Below, in pieces: positions 9,317-18,502 of a stretch of 64,000 nucleotides of DNA. Under the pieces are notes generated by a model. That model was not told the origin of the DNA. It saw only the letters and a list, made by a program, of their open reading frames with translations, and made no database searches. The stretch's first letter is position 1, and the number at the start of each line of letters is the position of its first letter. Where the stretch lies: positions 8,029 through 72,028 of the forward strand of contig CAZYPK010000005.1 of NCBI GenBank assembly GCA_964649195.1. The letters run 5' to 3'. This DNA is from JTS-RE9 sp964649195 (GTDB taxonomy: Bacteria; Planctomycetota; Phycisphaerae; Phycisphaerales; Phycisphaeraceae). The translations under genes and the position numbers were made by a program.

Positions 9317-10849
9317 ATGTCTGTCCGCAAAGCTTCGGACAATGTTGCGCTTCGTGCCGCGTTGCGTGAAGGTGATCCGCAGGCGGTGGCGGCGTTGGTT
9401 GCCGGGGGAACCGGGGGGGCTGATCTTCATTTCAAGGATGAGCATGGTTACGACGCGCTGCTTGATGCGGTGCATGGCCGGGACATCAGCCGGGACACCA
9501 GGTTGATCGAGCTTCTTGAACTGCTCATCGCTCATGGCGTCGATCTTTCCGGCGTCAGTTCGTACCGTGAATCGGGTTTGCGGGTGTTGTCGCGTCTGGG
9601 CCGGTTTGATGCGGTTGGTCTGCTGCTGGATGCGGGGGCTGATCGCGGCCAGCTTGAGTGGACGCCGTTGATGGAGGCGGTGGCGCTGGGCACGCTCGCG
9701 GATGTGGAGGCGGCGCTGGCGCAGAAGCCCGCGCTGGAGGCGACGGACTGGTGGGAGCGCACGGCGTGGCTGCTGGCGGTGGTGACGGGCGACATCGGCA
9801 AGGCCCGGCTTCTGGCCGCGAGTGGCGCGAACCGGCAGGCGCGCGGACGCTGCGGGCAGCCGGCGTTGTTTCATGCGATCACCTCCGGCAGCGTGGCGAT
9901 GCTGCGATGGTCGCTTGAGAACGGCGCGGCCATCAACGAGACCGATGACTTCGGCGGGACCGCGCTGATGCAGGCGGTCGAGAACAACAGCATCGAATGC
10001 GTGAAGGCGCTGCTGGAAGCCGGCGCGGATGTGCATGTCGATAACAACGGCACCGCCATCAATCGCGCCGAGTCGCGCGACATCATTCTTAAGCTGCTCG
10101 AAGCCGGCGCCGATCCCGCACACATGACCAGCGAAGGCACGCGGGCGGTGATCGGCTTGCCGGCTGCGGATGACGGCCCGCTCGATGCGGTCACCTTGCG
10201 GCAGTTTGAGGAGGCGATTACCCGTCGCTTCGGCGATGCCAATCCGCAGCGGATGGATTTTCCCTTCTGGCAGGCGATGATCCGCAGCGGCGCCACGGGC
10301 TATGGGCCGCGCGAAAAGTTCGGACGCACGGGGCTTCGATACGGCGAGCCGGTCTGGTGCGCCCAGCGTTTGGGCCAGTCGCTCACGCTGCTGCCCGATG
10401 GCCGGTCGGTGCAGATCGGCGGCGAGCATGAGGATTATTACGATCCCGATTTCTGCATCTACAACGATGTGTTCGTCCACCGGTCCGATGGCTCGTTCAC
10501 CATCCTCGGCTATCCGCGATCGGTTTTTCCGCCCACCGATTTTCACACCGCCACGCTGATGGGCGATTCGATCATCATCATCGGCTGCCTGGGCTATGGT
10601 GAGGATCGGCGTTACGGCCACACGCCGGTGTATCGGTTGGACCTGCGCACCTGGCGCATCGAAGCGGTGGCCTGCACGGGGCAACAGCCCGGCTGGATTC
10701 ACAAGCATCGGGCCCAGGCGATCAGCGATCACGAGATTCGCATCCAGGGCGGAACGGTGGCGACCTTCGCCGGCGGCAGTGAATCGCACGAGGAAAATGC
10801 GCAGGCGTTCATCTTCGATCTGGGCGAAGCACGCTGGCGGAAGGCGTGA
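9317..10849 (+). CDS. Ankyrin-repeat protein with a Kelch-like C-terminal part
   Basis: The start at 9317 (MSVRKASDN) has GAAGAGG upstream; longer readings run into repeat C2. The 510-residue product has no signal peptide. Residues about 1-290 hold ankyrin repeats, for example GGTALMQAVENNSIECVKAL followed by LEAGADV, and DEHGYDALLDAV. Residues about 330-510 change to beta-rich text with Kelch-like elements: DFHTATLMGDSIIIIGCLGY, TPVYRLDLRTWRIE and QAFIFDLGEARWRKA. This suggests a cytoplasmic protein-interaction adaptor. GGTGGA near residue 35 is encoded by the CCGGGGGA-type repeat. Partners are unknown. Confidence 0.8.
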   Translation: MSVRKASDNVALRAALREGDPQAVAALVAGGTGGADLHFKDEHGYDALLDAVHGRDISRDTRLIELLELLIAHGVDLSGVSSYRESGLRVLSRLGRFDAVGLLLDAGADRGQLEWTPLMEAVALGTLADVEAALAQKPALEATDWWERTAWLLAVVTGDIGKARLLAASGANRQARGRCGQPALFHAITSGSVAMLRWSLENGAAINETDDFGGTALMQAVENNSIECVKALLEAGADVHVDNNGTAINRAESRDIILKLLEAGADPAHMTSEGTRAVIGLPAADDGPLDAVTLRQFEEAITRRFGDANPQRMDFPFWQAMIRSGATGYGPREKFGRTGLRYGEPVWCAQRLGQSLTLLPDGRSVQIGGEHEDYYDPDFCIYNDVFVHRSDGSFTILGYPRSVFPPTDFHTATLMGDSIIIIGCLGYGEDRRYGHTPVYRLDLRTWRIEAVACTGQQPGWIHKHRAQAISDHEIRIQGGTVATFAGGSESHEENAQAFIFDLGEARWRKA

Positions 10850-10857
10850 TGGTGGAT

Positions 10858-11062
10858 CGTATTTTTTGGAGCTTGTTTGGAGTTTGATATTTGTCCTTGG
10901 GGACTTCTGAATAACCCCCGATATGCCGTGAACCGGGGGATTCCGGGGGACTCCGGGGGACTCCGGGGGACTCCGGGGGATCGCGAAGCCGCAAGCGGCT
11001 TGGGTGTGAGGTTATTCAGGAATCCCTTTGGAACTTCCGACAAAGTGGGTGCCGAGAATCGA
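10858..11062. repeat. Family A half-element (A2) interrupted by family B copy B1
   Basis: The right arm of A (GGAGCTTGTTTGGAGTTTG) runs from about 10866 to 10900 and resumes at about 11025 with TTTGGAACTTCCGACA and TGGGTGCCGAG. The same two pieces are contiguous in copy A3 (24660-24716). Between them lies B1: GGACTTCTGAATAACC at 10901 and GGTTATTCAGGAATCCC ending at 11026, with a GGGGGACTCC 9-base array in the centre (10937-10980). Confidence 0.8.
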
Positions 11063-11086
11063 ATCTCCCCCGAATCTCCCCCGACA

Positions 11087-11114
11087 TTGCCGAATCGCGC
11101 GATTCAGGTAAACT
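11087..11114 (+). promoter_or_regulatory. Candidate promoter of the SNF2 gene
   Basis: TTGCCG (11087-11092) and TAAACT (11109-11114) are spaced by 16 bases, about 50 bases before the GTG start, just after the end of repeat A2/B1. Confidence 0.45.
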
Positions 11115-11163
11115 GACTCGCTTGGCTTTTCTTTGGTCGCAGCGGGATTGATCGGGAGCAGAC

Positions 11164-14100
11164 GTGTCATTAACCAACTCATGGCTAGGCTATTTTTCCA
11201 GCGATGTTCGCCAGCGCGGGCGTGAGTGTTTCGAGCGCGGCAATGTTGAATTGCAGACGCCTCATGCCGGTGAACTGGCGCGGGCCAAAGTGACCGACAC
11301 GCAGACCTGCACCGTGGTTCTCACCGATGCGGAGGACAAGGCGGCGATCACCTGCACCTGCCCGCATTTTGATGAAGGCCATTACTGCAAGCACATCTGG
11401 GGCACGCTGCTGGCGCTGGATCGCCAGCGGATGGGCGAAGGCGGCGGCAACGGGGCGGACCTCAGCAGCGTCGGTCCGGTCGCGCCCAAGGCCCGCAAGC
11501 GCGACGCCGGTCCGCAGCGGCCGATTCGTCCCGCCGAGCCGGAATGGGTCAGCCGGCTGGCGTTGCTCTCGCCTTCGCGCGCCCATCAGTCTTCCTCCTT
11601 CACCCCGCTGGATGCGAAGCAGCTTTACTACGTGATCAGCACGGAGCTTTCGCAGCGGCACGGCGGACTGGTGATCGAGGTGCGGCATCGCGCCTCGCTG
11701 CGCGGCGGGCTGGGCAGCCTCAAGCCTTATCGCATCAGCGTGGACATGCTGGCGGAGATGAGCGATCGCACGGACCGCGAGTTGTGCGGCCTGCTGCTGG
11801 GCTCGACGTGGGTGGATCAGTTCGAGGTGGGCGACTGGTCGCTGGATCATCGTCGCCGCAGTGCGTTTCGCCTGCCGGTGGGCACGTGGCGGTCGATGGT
11901 CAGGCGGATGGTCGAGGCCCGGCGTTGCGTGATCGAGCATCCGATGGTCATGCCTCGTTTTCTGGAGTGGGATGATCAGCCCGATCAGCCCTGGGTGCTG
12001 TGGATGGTGGGGCGGCACGGCGATGAGGGGCTGGGTGTGAATGTTGAACTGCGGCGCGGCGGGGAGCGCTGCCCGATCAATGAGCCGCAGTTGATTCTGG
12101 GCGGCGTCGATGGGATGGTTTTTCGCAGCGGCAAGGCGTCGTCGTTTGATGATCACGATGCGTTCCGCTGGGTGAACCAGTTTCGTGAGGATGAAACGCG
12201 CGTCCGGTCGGCGACGTCGCTGGTGATTCCGCCGCGCGATGTGGCGCGGTTTGTGGAGCGGCTTTACCTGCTGCCCGATCTGCCGGAGATCGATCTGCCC
12301 GAGGATGTGGCGCTGCTGGAGAAGCAGGTGGCGGCGCGGCCTTGCATCGACATCATCAGCCCGACGGGTTCCACCGGCGGGGGACCGGCGAGCAAACAAC
12401 TGTCGGCGAAGGTGTGGTTCGAGTACGGCGGGCTTCAGGTGGAGCCGGGCCAGGGCGGACGCTTCGTCGCGGCAACCGAGAACGGCCACGGCATCACCAC
12501 GGACACGCTCTCGCTGCCTGATCCCGGACAGGTGATCGACGAGGCGCAGGCGTTTGGATCGGCGGAGGATCGCCCGCGCAGGAGCGGGAGCGATGCGGTG
12601 ACGGCCGCGGCGATGCCCGGCCTGATCCGGCGCGATCTGCGCTTTGAGCGGATCGCCATGGAATCGCTGGCGTCGCTGGGCTTCCGCTCGAATCCGATCA
12701 CCGCGGAATACAACCTGCTGCTGCCGGTCCGCATGATGCCGGCGGCGGTGACGTTCCTGATTTCGCGCGGCTGGCTGGTGCGCGCCGATCGCCACATCAT
12801 TCGCGCCGCCGCCACCCCGCGGCTGACCATTCGCAGCGGCATCGACTGGTTCGAGGTGCATGGCGGCATCACCTATCAGACGGCGCAGGGCGATCAGTTG
12901 GTCTCGATGCCCGACATTCTCGCCGCGGCGCGGGCGGGGCAGAACATGATCACCCTCAGCGACGGCACGCAGGGCATGTTGCCCGAAGAGTGGCTCAAGC
13001 AGCACGGCCTGCTCACCGCCATCGCAAAGACGGAAGGCGATCACCTCGTCTTCAAGAACAGCCAGGCGGCGCTGCTCGATGTGCTGCTCGATCAGCAGTC
13101 GCTGGCGGATGTCGATGCCCGCTTCGCCGAGGCCAGGCAGCGGCTGCGCGGGTTTGATCGCATCAGCCCAAGCGATCCGCCGGCGCGTTTCAAGGGGCGG
13201 CTTCGGGAGTATCAGCGTGAAGGGCTGGGCTGGCTCAACTTCCTGCAATGGTTCGGCATGGGCGGCATCCTGGCCGATGACATGGGCCTGGGCAAGACCG
13301 TGCAGGTGCTGGCGATGCTTCAGGAAATCGCTGAAAAACAGGCGAAAAACAGGACGAGCCGGCCTTCGCTGGTGGTGGCGCCGCGCTCGGTGGTCTTCAA
13401 CTGGCTCGATGAGGCGGCGCGGTTCACGCCGGACCTTCGCGTGCTTTCCTACAGCGGCGTCGAGCGGGCGGCGATGCTTGCGGGCGACAACAGGCCCCAG
13501 GTGATCGTCACATCCTACGGCCTGCTGCGGCGGGACATCACCAGGCTGCGCGAGGTGGAGTTCGAGTATGTGATCCTCGATGAGGCGCAGGCGATCAAGA
13601 ACCCCAACTCGCAGGTGGCCAAGGCGTCGCGGCTGCTTTCGGCGCAGCATCGGCTGGCGCTGACGGGCACGCCGGTGGAAAATCATCTGGGTGATCTGTG
13701 GTCCATCTTCGAGTATCTCAATCCGGGCATGCTGGGCAGCGCGACGCGCTTTGGCGACCTGGTGCGGGGCACGCGCGGCGGGCCGCAGCTTTCGGCCGAC
13801 ACGTCGATGATGGCTCCGCCGCCGGGCGATGCGAACGGGGATGAGTCGGAGGAGTTCGAGCTGACCGGGCCGATGTCGCTGGATGATTCGCGGCACATGG
13901 ATGTGGCGGTGGCGGCATCGAAGGCGCTGCGGCCTTACATCCTTCGCCGAACGAAGCAGCAGGTGCTCACCGAGCTGCCGGAGAAGACGGAGCAGACGAT
14001 CATCTGCGAGATGGACAAGGCCCAGCGCAAGATTTACGACGACCTGCTCAAGTTCTACCGCGGCACGCTGCTGAGCAAGCTCGACAGCGGACCGGCGACC

Positions 14101-14754
14101 GGGGGGACCGGCGGGACCGGGGGGAGCATCCTCTCAGGCGGCGCGGCCAGGAGCGGCATGCCGATGATGGTGCTCGAGGCGCTGCTGCGGCTGCGGCAGG
14201 CGGCCTGCCATCCGGGCCTCATCGATGACAAGCGCACCGATCAGCCCAGCGCGAAGCTCGAAGCGCTGCTTGAGAATCTCGCGGAACTGATCGATGAAGG
14301 GCACAAGGCCCTGGTCTTCAGCCAGTTCACCTCCATGCTGGCCATCGTGCGGCAGCGGCTCGATGAGACCGGCATCAGGTACGAGTACCTCGACGGCAAG
14401 ACGCAGGACCGCAAGACGCCGGTGCAGCGATTCCAGAATGACAAAAATTGCCCTGTTTTCCTGGTCAGTCTGAAGGCCGGCGGACTGGGGCTGAACCTGA
14501 CGGCGGCGGATTACGTCTTCATCCTCGACCCGTGGTGGAACCCCGCCGTCGAACAGCAGGCGATCGACCGTGCCCACCGCATCGGCCAGACGCGGCACGT
14601 TTTCGCCTACCGCCTGATCTGCAAGGACACCGTCGAGCAGCGCATCGCGGAGCTTCAGCAGAAGAAAAAGAAACTGGCCGACGCGATCATCGGCGGCGAG
14701 GAGAACCTGCTGCGCTCGCTGACCCGCGATGACCTGGAACTGCTGCTGAGTTGA
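11164..14754 (+). CDS. SWIM zinc finger SNF2-family helicase
   Basis: The product has 1196 residues. The GTG start has GGGAG at a 6-base spacing. Near residue 62, CTCPHFDEGHYCKH is a SWIM zinc finger. The ATPase half starts near residue 690: DDMGLGKT (Walker A), LDEAQAIKN (DEAQ-box Walker B) and LTGTPVEN. The second RecA lobe has VFSQFTSML, GGLGLNLTAADYV and the box DPWWNPAVEQQAIDRAHRIG. This is the classic bacterial SNF2/HepA-like type, a DNA-translocating ATPase that would remodel protein-DNA complexes. A TGGTGGTGGS stretch near residue 980 is encoded by the CCGGGGGGA repeat. It probably forms an operon with the small gene 6 bases downstream. Confidence 0.95.
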   Translation: MSLTNSWLGYFSSDVRQRGRECFERGNVELQTPHAGELARAKVTDTQTCTVVLTDAEDKAAITCTCPHFDEGHYCKHIWGTLLALDRQRMGEGGGNGADLSSVGPVAPKARKRDAGPQRPIRPAEPEWVSRLALLSPSRAHQSSSFTPLDAKQLYYVISTELSQRHGGLVIEVRHRASLRGGLGSLKPYRISVDMLAEMSDRTDRELCGLLLGSTWVDQFEVGDWSLDHRRRSAFRLPVGTWRSMVRRMVEARRCVIEHPMVMPRFLEWDDQPDQPWVLWMVGRHGDEGLGVNVELRRGGERCPINEPQLILGGVDGMVFRSGKASSFDDHDAFRWVNQFREDETRVRSATSLVIPPRDVARFVERLYLLPDLPEIDLPEDVALLEKQVAARPCIDIISPTGSTGGGPASKQLSAKVWFEYGGLQVEPGQGGRFVAATENGHGITTDTLSLPDPGQVIDEAQAFGSAEDRPRRSGSDAVTAAAMPGLIRRDLRFERIAMESLASLGFRSNPITAEYNLLLPVRMMPAAVTFLISRGWLVRADRHIIRAAATPRLTIRSGIDWFEVHGGITYQTAQGDQLVSMPDILAAARAGQNMITLSDGTQGMLPEEWLKQHGLLTAIAKTEGDHLVFKNSQAALLDVLLDQQSLADVDARFAEARQRLRGFDRISPSDPPARFKGRLREYQREGLGWLNFLQWFGMGGILADDMGLGKTVQVLAMLQEIAEKQAKNRTSRPSLVVAPRSVVFNWLDEAARFTPDLRVLSYSGVERAAMLAGDNRPQVIVTSYGLLRRDITRLREVEFEYVILDEAQAIKNPNSQVAKASRLLSAQHRLALTGTPVENHLGDLWSIFEYLNPGMLGSATRFGDLVRGTRGGPQLSADTSMMAPPPGDANGDESEEFELTGPMSLDDSRHMDVAVAASKALRPYILRRTKQQVLTELPEKTEQTIICEMDKAQRKIYDDLLKFYRGTLLSKLDSGPATGGTGGTGGSILSGGAARSGMPMMVLEALLRLRQAACHPGLIDDKRTDQPSAKLEALLENLAELIDEGHKALVFSQFTSMLAIVRQRLDETGIRYEYLDGKTQDRKTPVQRFQNDKNCPVFLVSLKAGGLGLNLTAADYVFILDPWWNPAVEQQAIDRAHRIGQTRHVFAYRLICKDTVEQRIAELQQKKKKLADAIIGGEENLLRSLTRDDLELLLS

Positions 14755-14760
14755 CAACGC

Positions 14761-15012
14761 ATGGCCGACTTCGAGTTCAAACCCGGCGCGACGTACATCA
14801 TCAGGAAGGCGTTTGCCGATTTGGATGGCAGCAAGTTCAGAAAAGGCCGTAAGCTGACCTACGTGGGCAGCGATTACCATGTGTACGATGGCGGATTGTC
14901 GCTCTATTTCAAAGGCTGCGGCATGCGTTTTCGGGATGCGGATCAGCCTGAGATCGTCAACCATTTTGAGGATTACTTCGAGATGGTCCCCGATGACACA
15001 TGGAGCAGGTGA
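14761..15012 (+). CDS. Small DUF3601-like protein
   Basis: This 83-residue protein starts MADFEFKPGATYIIRKAF. It starts 6 bases after the SNF2 stop and is probably translated from the same message. The pattern of a short FxxGxxYxIxKxF start, then FRKGRKLTYVGSDYHVYDG and a DYFEMV end resembles the small DUF3601 family of unknown function. The assignment rests on recall of the family pattern and is moderate. There are no membrane segments and no cysteine pair. Confidence 0.7.
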   Translation: MADFEFKPGATYIIRKAFADLDGSKFRKGRKLTYVGSDYHVYDGGLSLYFKGCGMRFRDADQPEIVNHFEDYFEMVPDDTWSR

Positions 15013-15067
15013 CGGGCGAGATCCCCGATTATTTAGCCGTTGAGCTTGCCCACGAAGAGATTCCGAC

Positions 15068-16099
15068 ATGGCCGCGAAACAGGAACAATCCGATCCCTCC
15101 GTTGAGGATGCCAAGGAATCGCTGGGCGCGATGCAGATCGAGCGGGTGACGATTCCGCCGGTGAGTCTGGATCATGGCCGGCTGGCGCTGGGGACGTGGG
15201 TGTTTGGCGGGACGCATTGGGCGGGGCAGGATCCGCACGATTCGCGGGCGGTGATGGAGGCGGCGCTGCGGCGGGGGATGAACCACTTCGATACCGCCCA
15301 GGGGTATGGCGATGGCCGGAGCGAAACGCTCATCGGCGACTTTCTTCGCAGCGATTCCATTCGGCGCGGCCACGTTTTTCTCGCAACCAAGGGCTTCGTG
15401 AATGAGCCGACGGCGGAATCGATCCGCGCCTCGCTCGATGGCAGTATGAAGCGGCTGGGCGTTGATTCGATCGATCTCTATTACGTCCACTGGCCCCGGC
15501 GCGGCGCCGATCTGCGGCCGGTGTTCGAGGAGTTGCAGCGGGCCAGGGAGCGCAACCGGATCGAAGCGATCGGCGTGAGCAATTTCGGCGTCGCCGATCT
15601 CGAAGCGGCCCGTTCCGTCTGCGAGATTCATGCCCATCAGTTCTGCCACAACCTGCTCTGGCGTTTTCCCGAACGCGAGATCATCCCCTACTGCACGCAG
15701 CACAAAATCGCCATGGTGTCGTACAGTTCGATCGCCCAGGGGCTGCTCACCGGCTGCTTCCCGGTGGAGCCGCAGTTCAACGCCGGCGACCTGCGCCGGC
15801 AGACGGTGTTGCTGGAACGCGAGGTCTGGCCGGCGGTTTATCGGGCGATCGAGCAGATGAAGGCGGTGGCGGCGAAGGCGAAGCGGCCGCTGGCGCATCT
15901 GGCGATCCGCTGGCTGGCGGCGCAAAAGGCGATCACCAGCATCCTCGTGGGCGCCCGCAATGCGGTGCAGCTCAACGAACTGGCCGGCGCGATGGGCGGC
16001 AACATCGATCAGAAACATCTCGATGAACTGACCGCCATCAGCGATGCGCTGCAACCGGCCATTCCCGATACGGGGAACATCTTCCGTTTCTATCCGTAA
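15068..16099 (+). CDS. Aldo/keto reductase
   Basis: The 343-residue product has the AKR barrel signature. The catalytic tetrad is visible: Asp and Tyr in HFDTAQGYGDGRSE (residues about 74-80), Lys in ATKGF (about 107) and His in YYVHWP (about 140). ITSILVGARNAVQLNE near the end is the usual NADPH-contact region. It reduces aldehydes or ketones with NADPH; the substrate cannot be read. GAAGAGA precedes the ATG. It lies 55 bases after the DUF3601-like gene. Family C repeats begin 12 bases after its stop. Confidence 0.93.
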   Translation: MAAKQEQSDPSVEDAKESLGAMQIERVTIPPVSLDHGRLALGTWVFGGTHWAGQDPHDSRAVMEAALRRGMNHFDTAQGYGDGRSETLIGDFLRSDSIRRGHVFLATKGFVNEPTAESIRASLDGSMKRLGVDSIDLYYVHWPRRGADLRPVFEELQRARERNRIEAIGVSNFGVADLEAARSVCEIHAHQFCHNLLWRFPEREIIPYCTQHKIAMVSYSSIAQGLLTGCFPVEPQFNAGDLRRQTVLLEREVWPAVYRAIEQMKAVAAKAKRPLAHLAIRWLAAQKAITSILVGARNAVQLNELAGAMGGNIDQKHLDELTAISDALQPAIPDTGNIFRFYP

Positions 16100-16111
16100 G
16101 AGAAACGCACC

Positions 16112-16280
16112 GAGCCGCGACGTAACACGTCGCGGACGTGAGCGGCAAGAATGACGTGTCCATCGCCCAGCGGATCACGGGACGCGAAAACGGCCGGGTG
16201 CCGATCGAGGCTGAAAGAAAAAGGTGCGTTTCGGCGCCCCTTCAGGCTGTTCATCTCCGCGACTCGTTGAGTCGCGGCTC
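16112..16280. repeat. Family C copy C3
   Basis: A full element with an ACGTAACACGT hairpin at the left and an ACTCGTTGAGT hairpin at the right. It is nearly identical to C4, which follows at a period of 177 bases. Confidence 0.9.
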
Positions 16281-16288
16281 TTGGGATG

Positions 16289-16457
16289 GAGCCGCGATGT
16301 AACACGTCGCGGACGTGAGCGGCAAGAATGACGTGCCCATCGCGCGGCGGATCACGGGACGCGAAAACGGCCGGGCACCGATCGAGGCTGAAAGAAAAAG
16401 GTGCGTTTCGGCGCTCCTTCAGGCTGTTCATCTCCGCGACTCGTTGAGTCGCGGCTC
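16289..16457. repeat. Family C copy C4 (tandem duplicate of C3)
   Basis: It differs from C3 by only a few bases (for example GATGTAACACG in place of GACGTAACACG). The two copies fill the gap between the reductase and the first GT-C gene. Confidence 0.9.
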
Positions 16458-16557
16458 TTGCTCCGAACCCGGGGTTCAAGCGGTTTTCCTGCATGGTCGA
16501 TGGTGATGAGGGCGTCGTCCGCGTGCCGGTTGATGTTCGATGTCCTGGAGTTTCCTG

Positions 16558-18255
16558 ATGACAGGCGGTGAACTTGCGAATCCATCGATCATCGCCGCGG
16601 GCGCTGCGCTGTCGAAGCCGGCATCGTGGACGAATCGTCAGCACGCGCTGATGATCGGCTGTCTGCTGCTGGGGGCGCTGATTCGCGTGGTGTTTTTTGC
16701 GGTGGATCGGCCGCTGTGGATTGATGAGGCGATGCTGGCGGCCAATCTGGTGGAGCGCGATTACGCGGGTCTTCGCCAGCCGCTGCATCACGGGCAGGTG
16801 GCGCCGATCGGGTACCTTTATGTCGAGCGGTTTCTGCTGGAGACTCTGGGGAACACGGAGAAAGTGCTGCGTCTGCCGTCGCTGATGGCCGGGCTTCTTG
16901 GCCTGCCGATGTTCCTGCTGGTGGCGCGGCGGGTGCTCTCGCCTGGCGGCGCGGTGTTGGCGATGCTGTTGTTCAGCATGTCGGAGCCGATGATTTATTA
17001 TTCCGTCGAGCTCAAGCCTTACAACATCGATGTGCTGGCGGCGTTGCTGCTGTTCTGGGTGACGCTGCGCATCATTCAGGAGGGTTGGCGGCCGGCGGAC
17101 CTGGCGCTGTTCGGCGTCGTGGCCTGTGCCGGTCTGCTGTTTTCCTACACGCAGGTCTTCATAATCGCGGCGCTGGGCGGCGGGCTGCTGGCGGCGGCGT
17201 GGCGTCAGTCGAAACATCGGCAGGCCATCGCGGTCGCGGCGATGTGCATCATCAGCGCCGCCGTTTTTCTGCTGCTCAAGAAACATTTCATGCAGGAGAG
17301 CGAAGCGGTGCATCATCACCGCGGCTTCTGGACGCAGAAGCGCGCCTTCATGCCGCTGCCTCCGCGCTCGCTGGAGGACCTGACCTGGTTCGTGCTCAAG
17401 CCGCTCGATTTCTTCGTGGATCCGATGCGCTATCGCGCCTTCGCCCTGGCGGCAATCCTGACGCTGGCCGGCGCGGCGGCGCTGTGGCGGCGCGATCGCA
17501 TCGTGCTGTTCATGCTCGCGGCGCCGGCGCCGATGATCGCCTGCCTGTCGGCGACGAAGATGTATCCCTTCGGCGTTCAGTCGGAGCTGCGCCATCCGAT
17601 TCTCGGGCGCGTGCTGCTCTTCATCGTGCCGTTCATCCTGATCATCATGGCCCGCGGCCTGCAACTGCTGCGCGACCTGGCGGGGCGCAGGGGCGGTGTT
17701 GCCGTGGCGGTGATGCTCGCGGTCCTGTTCGTTCATCCGCTTCTCATGGTGGTGCGGTACGTTCGCAATCCGGACGAGCCGCACGACATTCGCCCGGTCC
17801 TGCGGCTGCTCAAGGAGCAGGTCCAGCCTGGCGACCGGGTGTTCATGAACTGGGGGGCGATGATGGTGAGCAACTATTACTGGCCGCGTTTCGGGATGGA
17901 GGCCACGCCGCGCTTCGGCGTGACGGGTGCGGGCGGCGGCGGGCTTTTCATCGACATCCCCCGCTTCGAGGAATACGAGCGCACCTTCGCCGATCAGCCT
18001 GCCGGCCGCATCTGGGTGATGTTTGTGCATTCGCCTGATCTGCCCGGCCATCGCACGGATGACAAGTGGCTGCGCTGGTATCTGCCGACGATCGGCAGGC
18101 GGCTGCAAGTGAAGGGGCCCGATGGCAGGATGGCGGACGCGGTGGAGATCGATCATGTGGCGGTTCATTTGTACGAGCTGCCGGGAGCCAGCCATCAGCC
18201 ATCAGCCAGAAGGGGGAAAGGCGACGCATGGCAAACCGAAGGGACTTCTGAATAA
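16558..18255 (+). CDS. GT-C membrane glycosyltransferase (PMT/ArnT-like)
   Basis: The product has 565 residues from the ATG with TGGAG at a 7-base spacing; ATG 16540 is less supported. It has about ten hydrophobic spans. The first periplasmic loop has PLWIDEAMLAANLVERDY, the Asp-Glu motif used by GT-C enzymes to bind the metal or acceptor. Later segments such as GQVAPIGYLYVERFLLETLG and YYSVELKPYNIDVL fit the family. It would transfer a sugar from a polyprenyl-phosphate donor outside the inner membrane. The donor could come from the GT2 encoded next. The last residues (after ELPGA) are encoded by CATCAGC repeats and the start of repeat B2, which contains the stop codon. Confidence 0.82.
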   Translation: MTGGELANPSIIAAGAALSKPASWTNRQHALMIGCLLLGALIRVVFFAVDRPLWIDEAMLAANLVERDYAGLRQPLHHGQVAPIGYLYVERFLLETLGNTEKVLRLPSLMAGLLGLPMFLLVARRVLSPGGAVLAMLLFSMSEPMIYYSVELKPYNIDVLAALLLFWVTLRIIQEGWRPADLALFGVVACAGLLFSYTQVFIIAALGGGLLAAAWRQSKHRQAIAVAAMCIISAAVFLLLKKHFMQESEAVHHHRGFWTQKRAFMPLPPRSLEDLTWFVLKPLDFFVDPMRYRAFALAAILTLAGAAALWRRDRIVLFMLAAPAPMIACLSATKMYPFGVQSELRHPILGRVLLFIVPFILIIMARGLQLLRDLAGRRGGVAVAVMLAVLFVHPLLMVVRYVRNPDEPHDIRPVLRLLKEQVQPGDRVFMNWGAMMVSNYYWPRFGMEATPRFGVTGAGGGGLFIDIPRFEEYERTFADQPAGRIWVMFVHSPDLPGHRTDDKWLRWYLPTIGRRLQVKGPDGRMADAVEIDHVAVHLYELPGASHQPSARRGKGDAWQTEGTSE

Positions 18256-18316
18256 CCCCGCGATGTACGTTGCTACGCCGCAAGCGGCGTGGACGTGAGG
18301 TTATTCAGGAGTCCCC
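18241..18316. repeat. Family B copy B2
   Basis: GGGACTTCTGAATAACC at the left and GGTTATTCAGGAGTCCCC at the right enclose a GCCGCAAGCGGC hairpin. The stop codon of the GT-C gene (18253-18255) is inside the left arm. The rest of the gap to 18502 has no gene. Confidence 0.9.
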
Positions 18317-18502
18317 GAATACTAACGAATGGTTTTCGATGCCTTAAAGCTGATGGCTGACCGCTTTCCCCGTTTGACTTTGAGGCTGTTCGCGTCAAGC
18401 ATCCTGCGTGTTCTCCCGATAGTGACCGATACGGAGGCGTTGATTTTGAGCGGGTGGTGGTTGCAAACCTCGATTCGATGAATCGGGGGCGGAGTCCGGT
18501 TT

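Noticed and set aside
11040..11070. tRNA-like text (GGGTGCCGAGAATCGAATC)
   Set aside because: The same text occurs at 24710 without the T-arm part and belongs to the tail of repeat A. There is no acceptor or anticodon stem.
11185..13896. Minus-strand open frame of 903 codons opposite SNF2
   Set aside because: The SNF2 motifs on the plus strand are unmistakable. The antisense product is an Arg/His-rich composition artefact.
16090..18195. Minus-strand open frame of 701 codons opposite the GT-C gene
   Set aside because: His/Arg-rich antisense shadow that reads through both C3 and C4.
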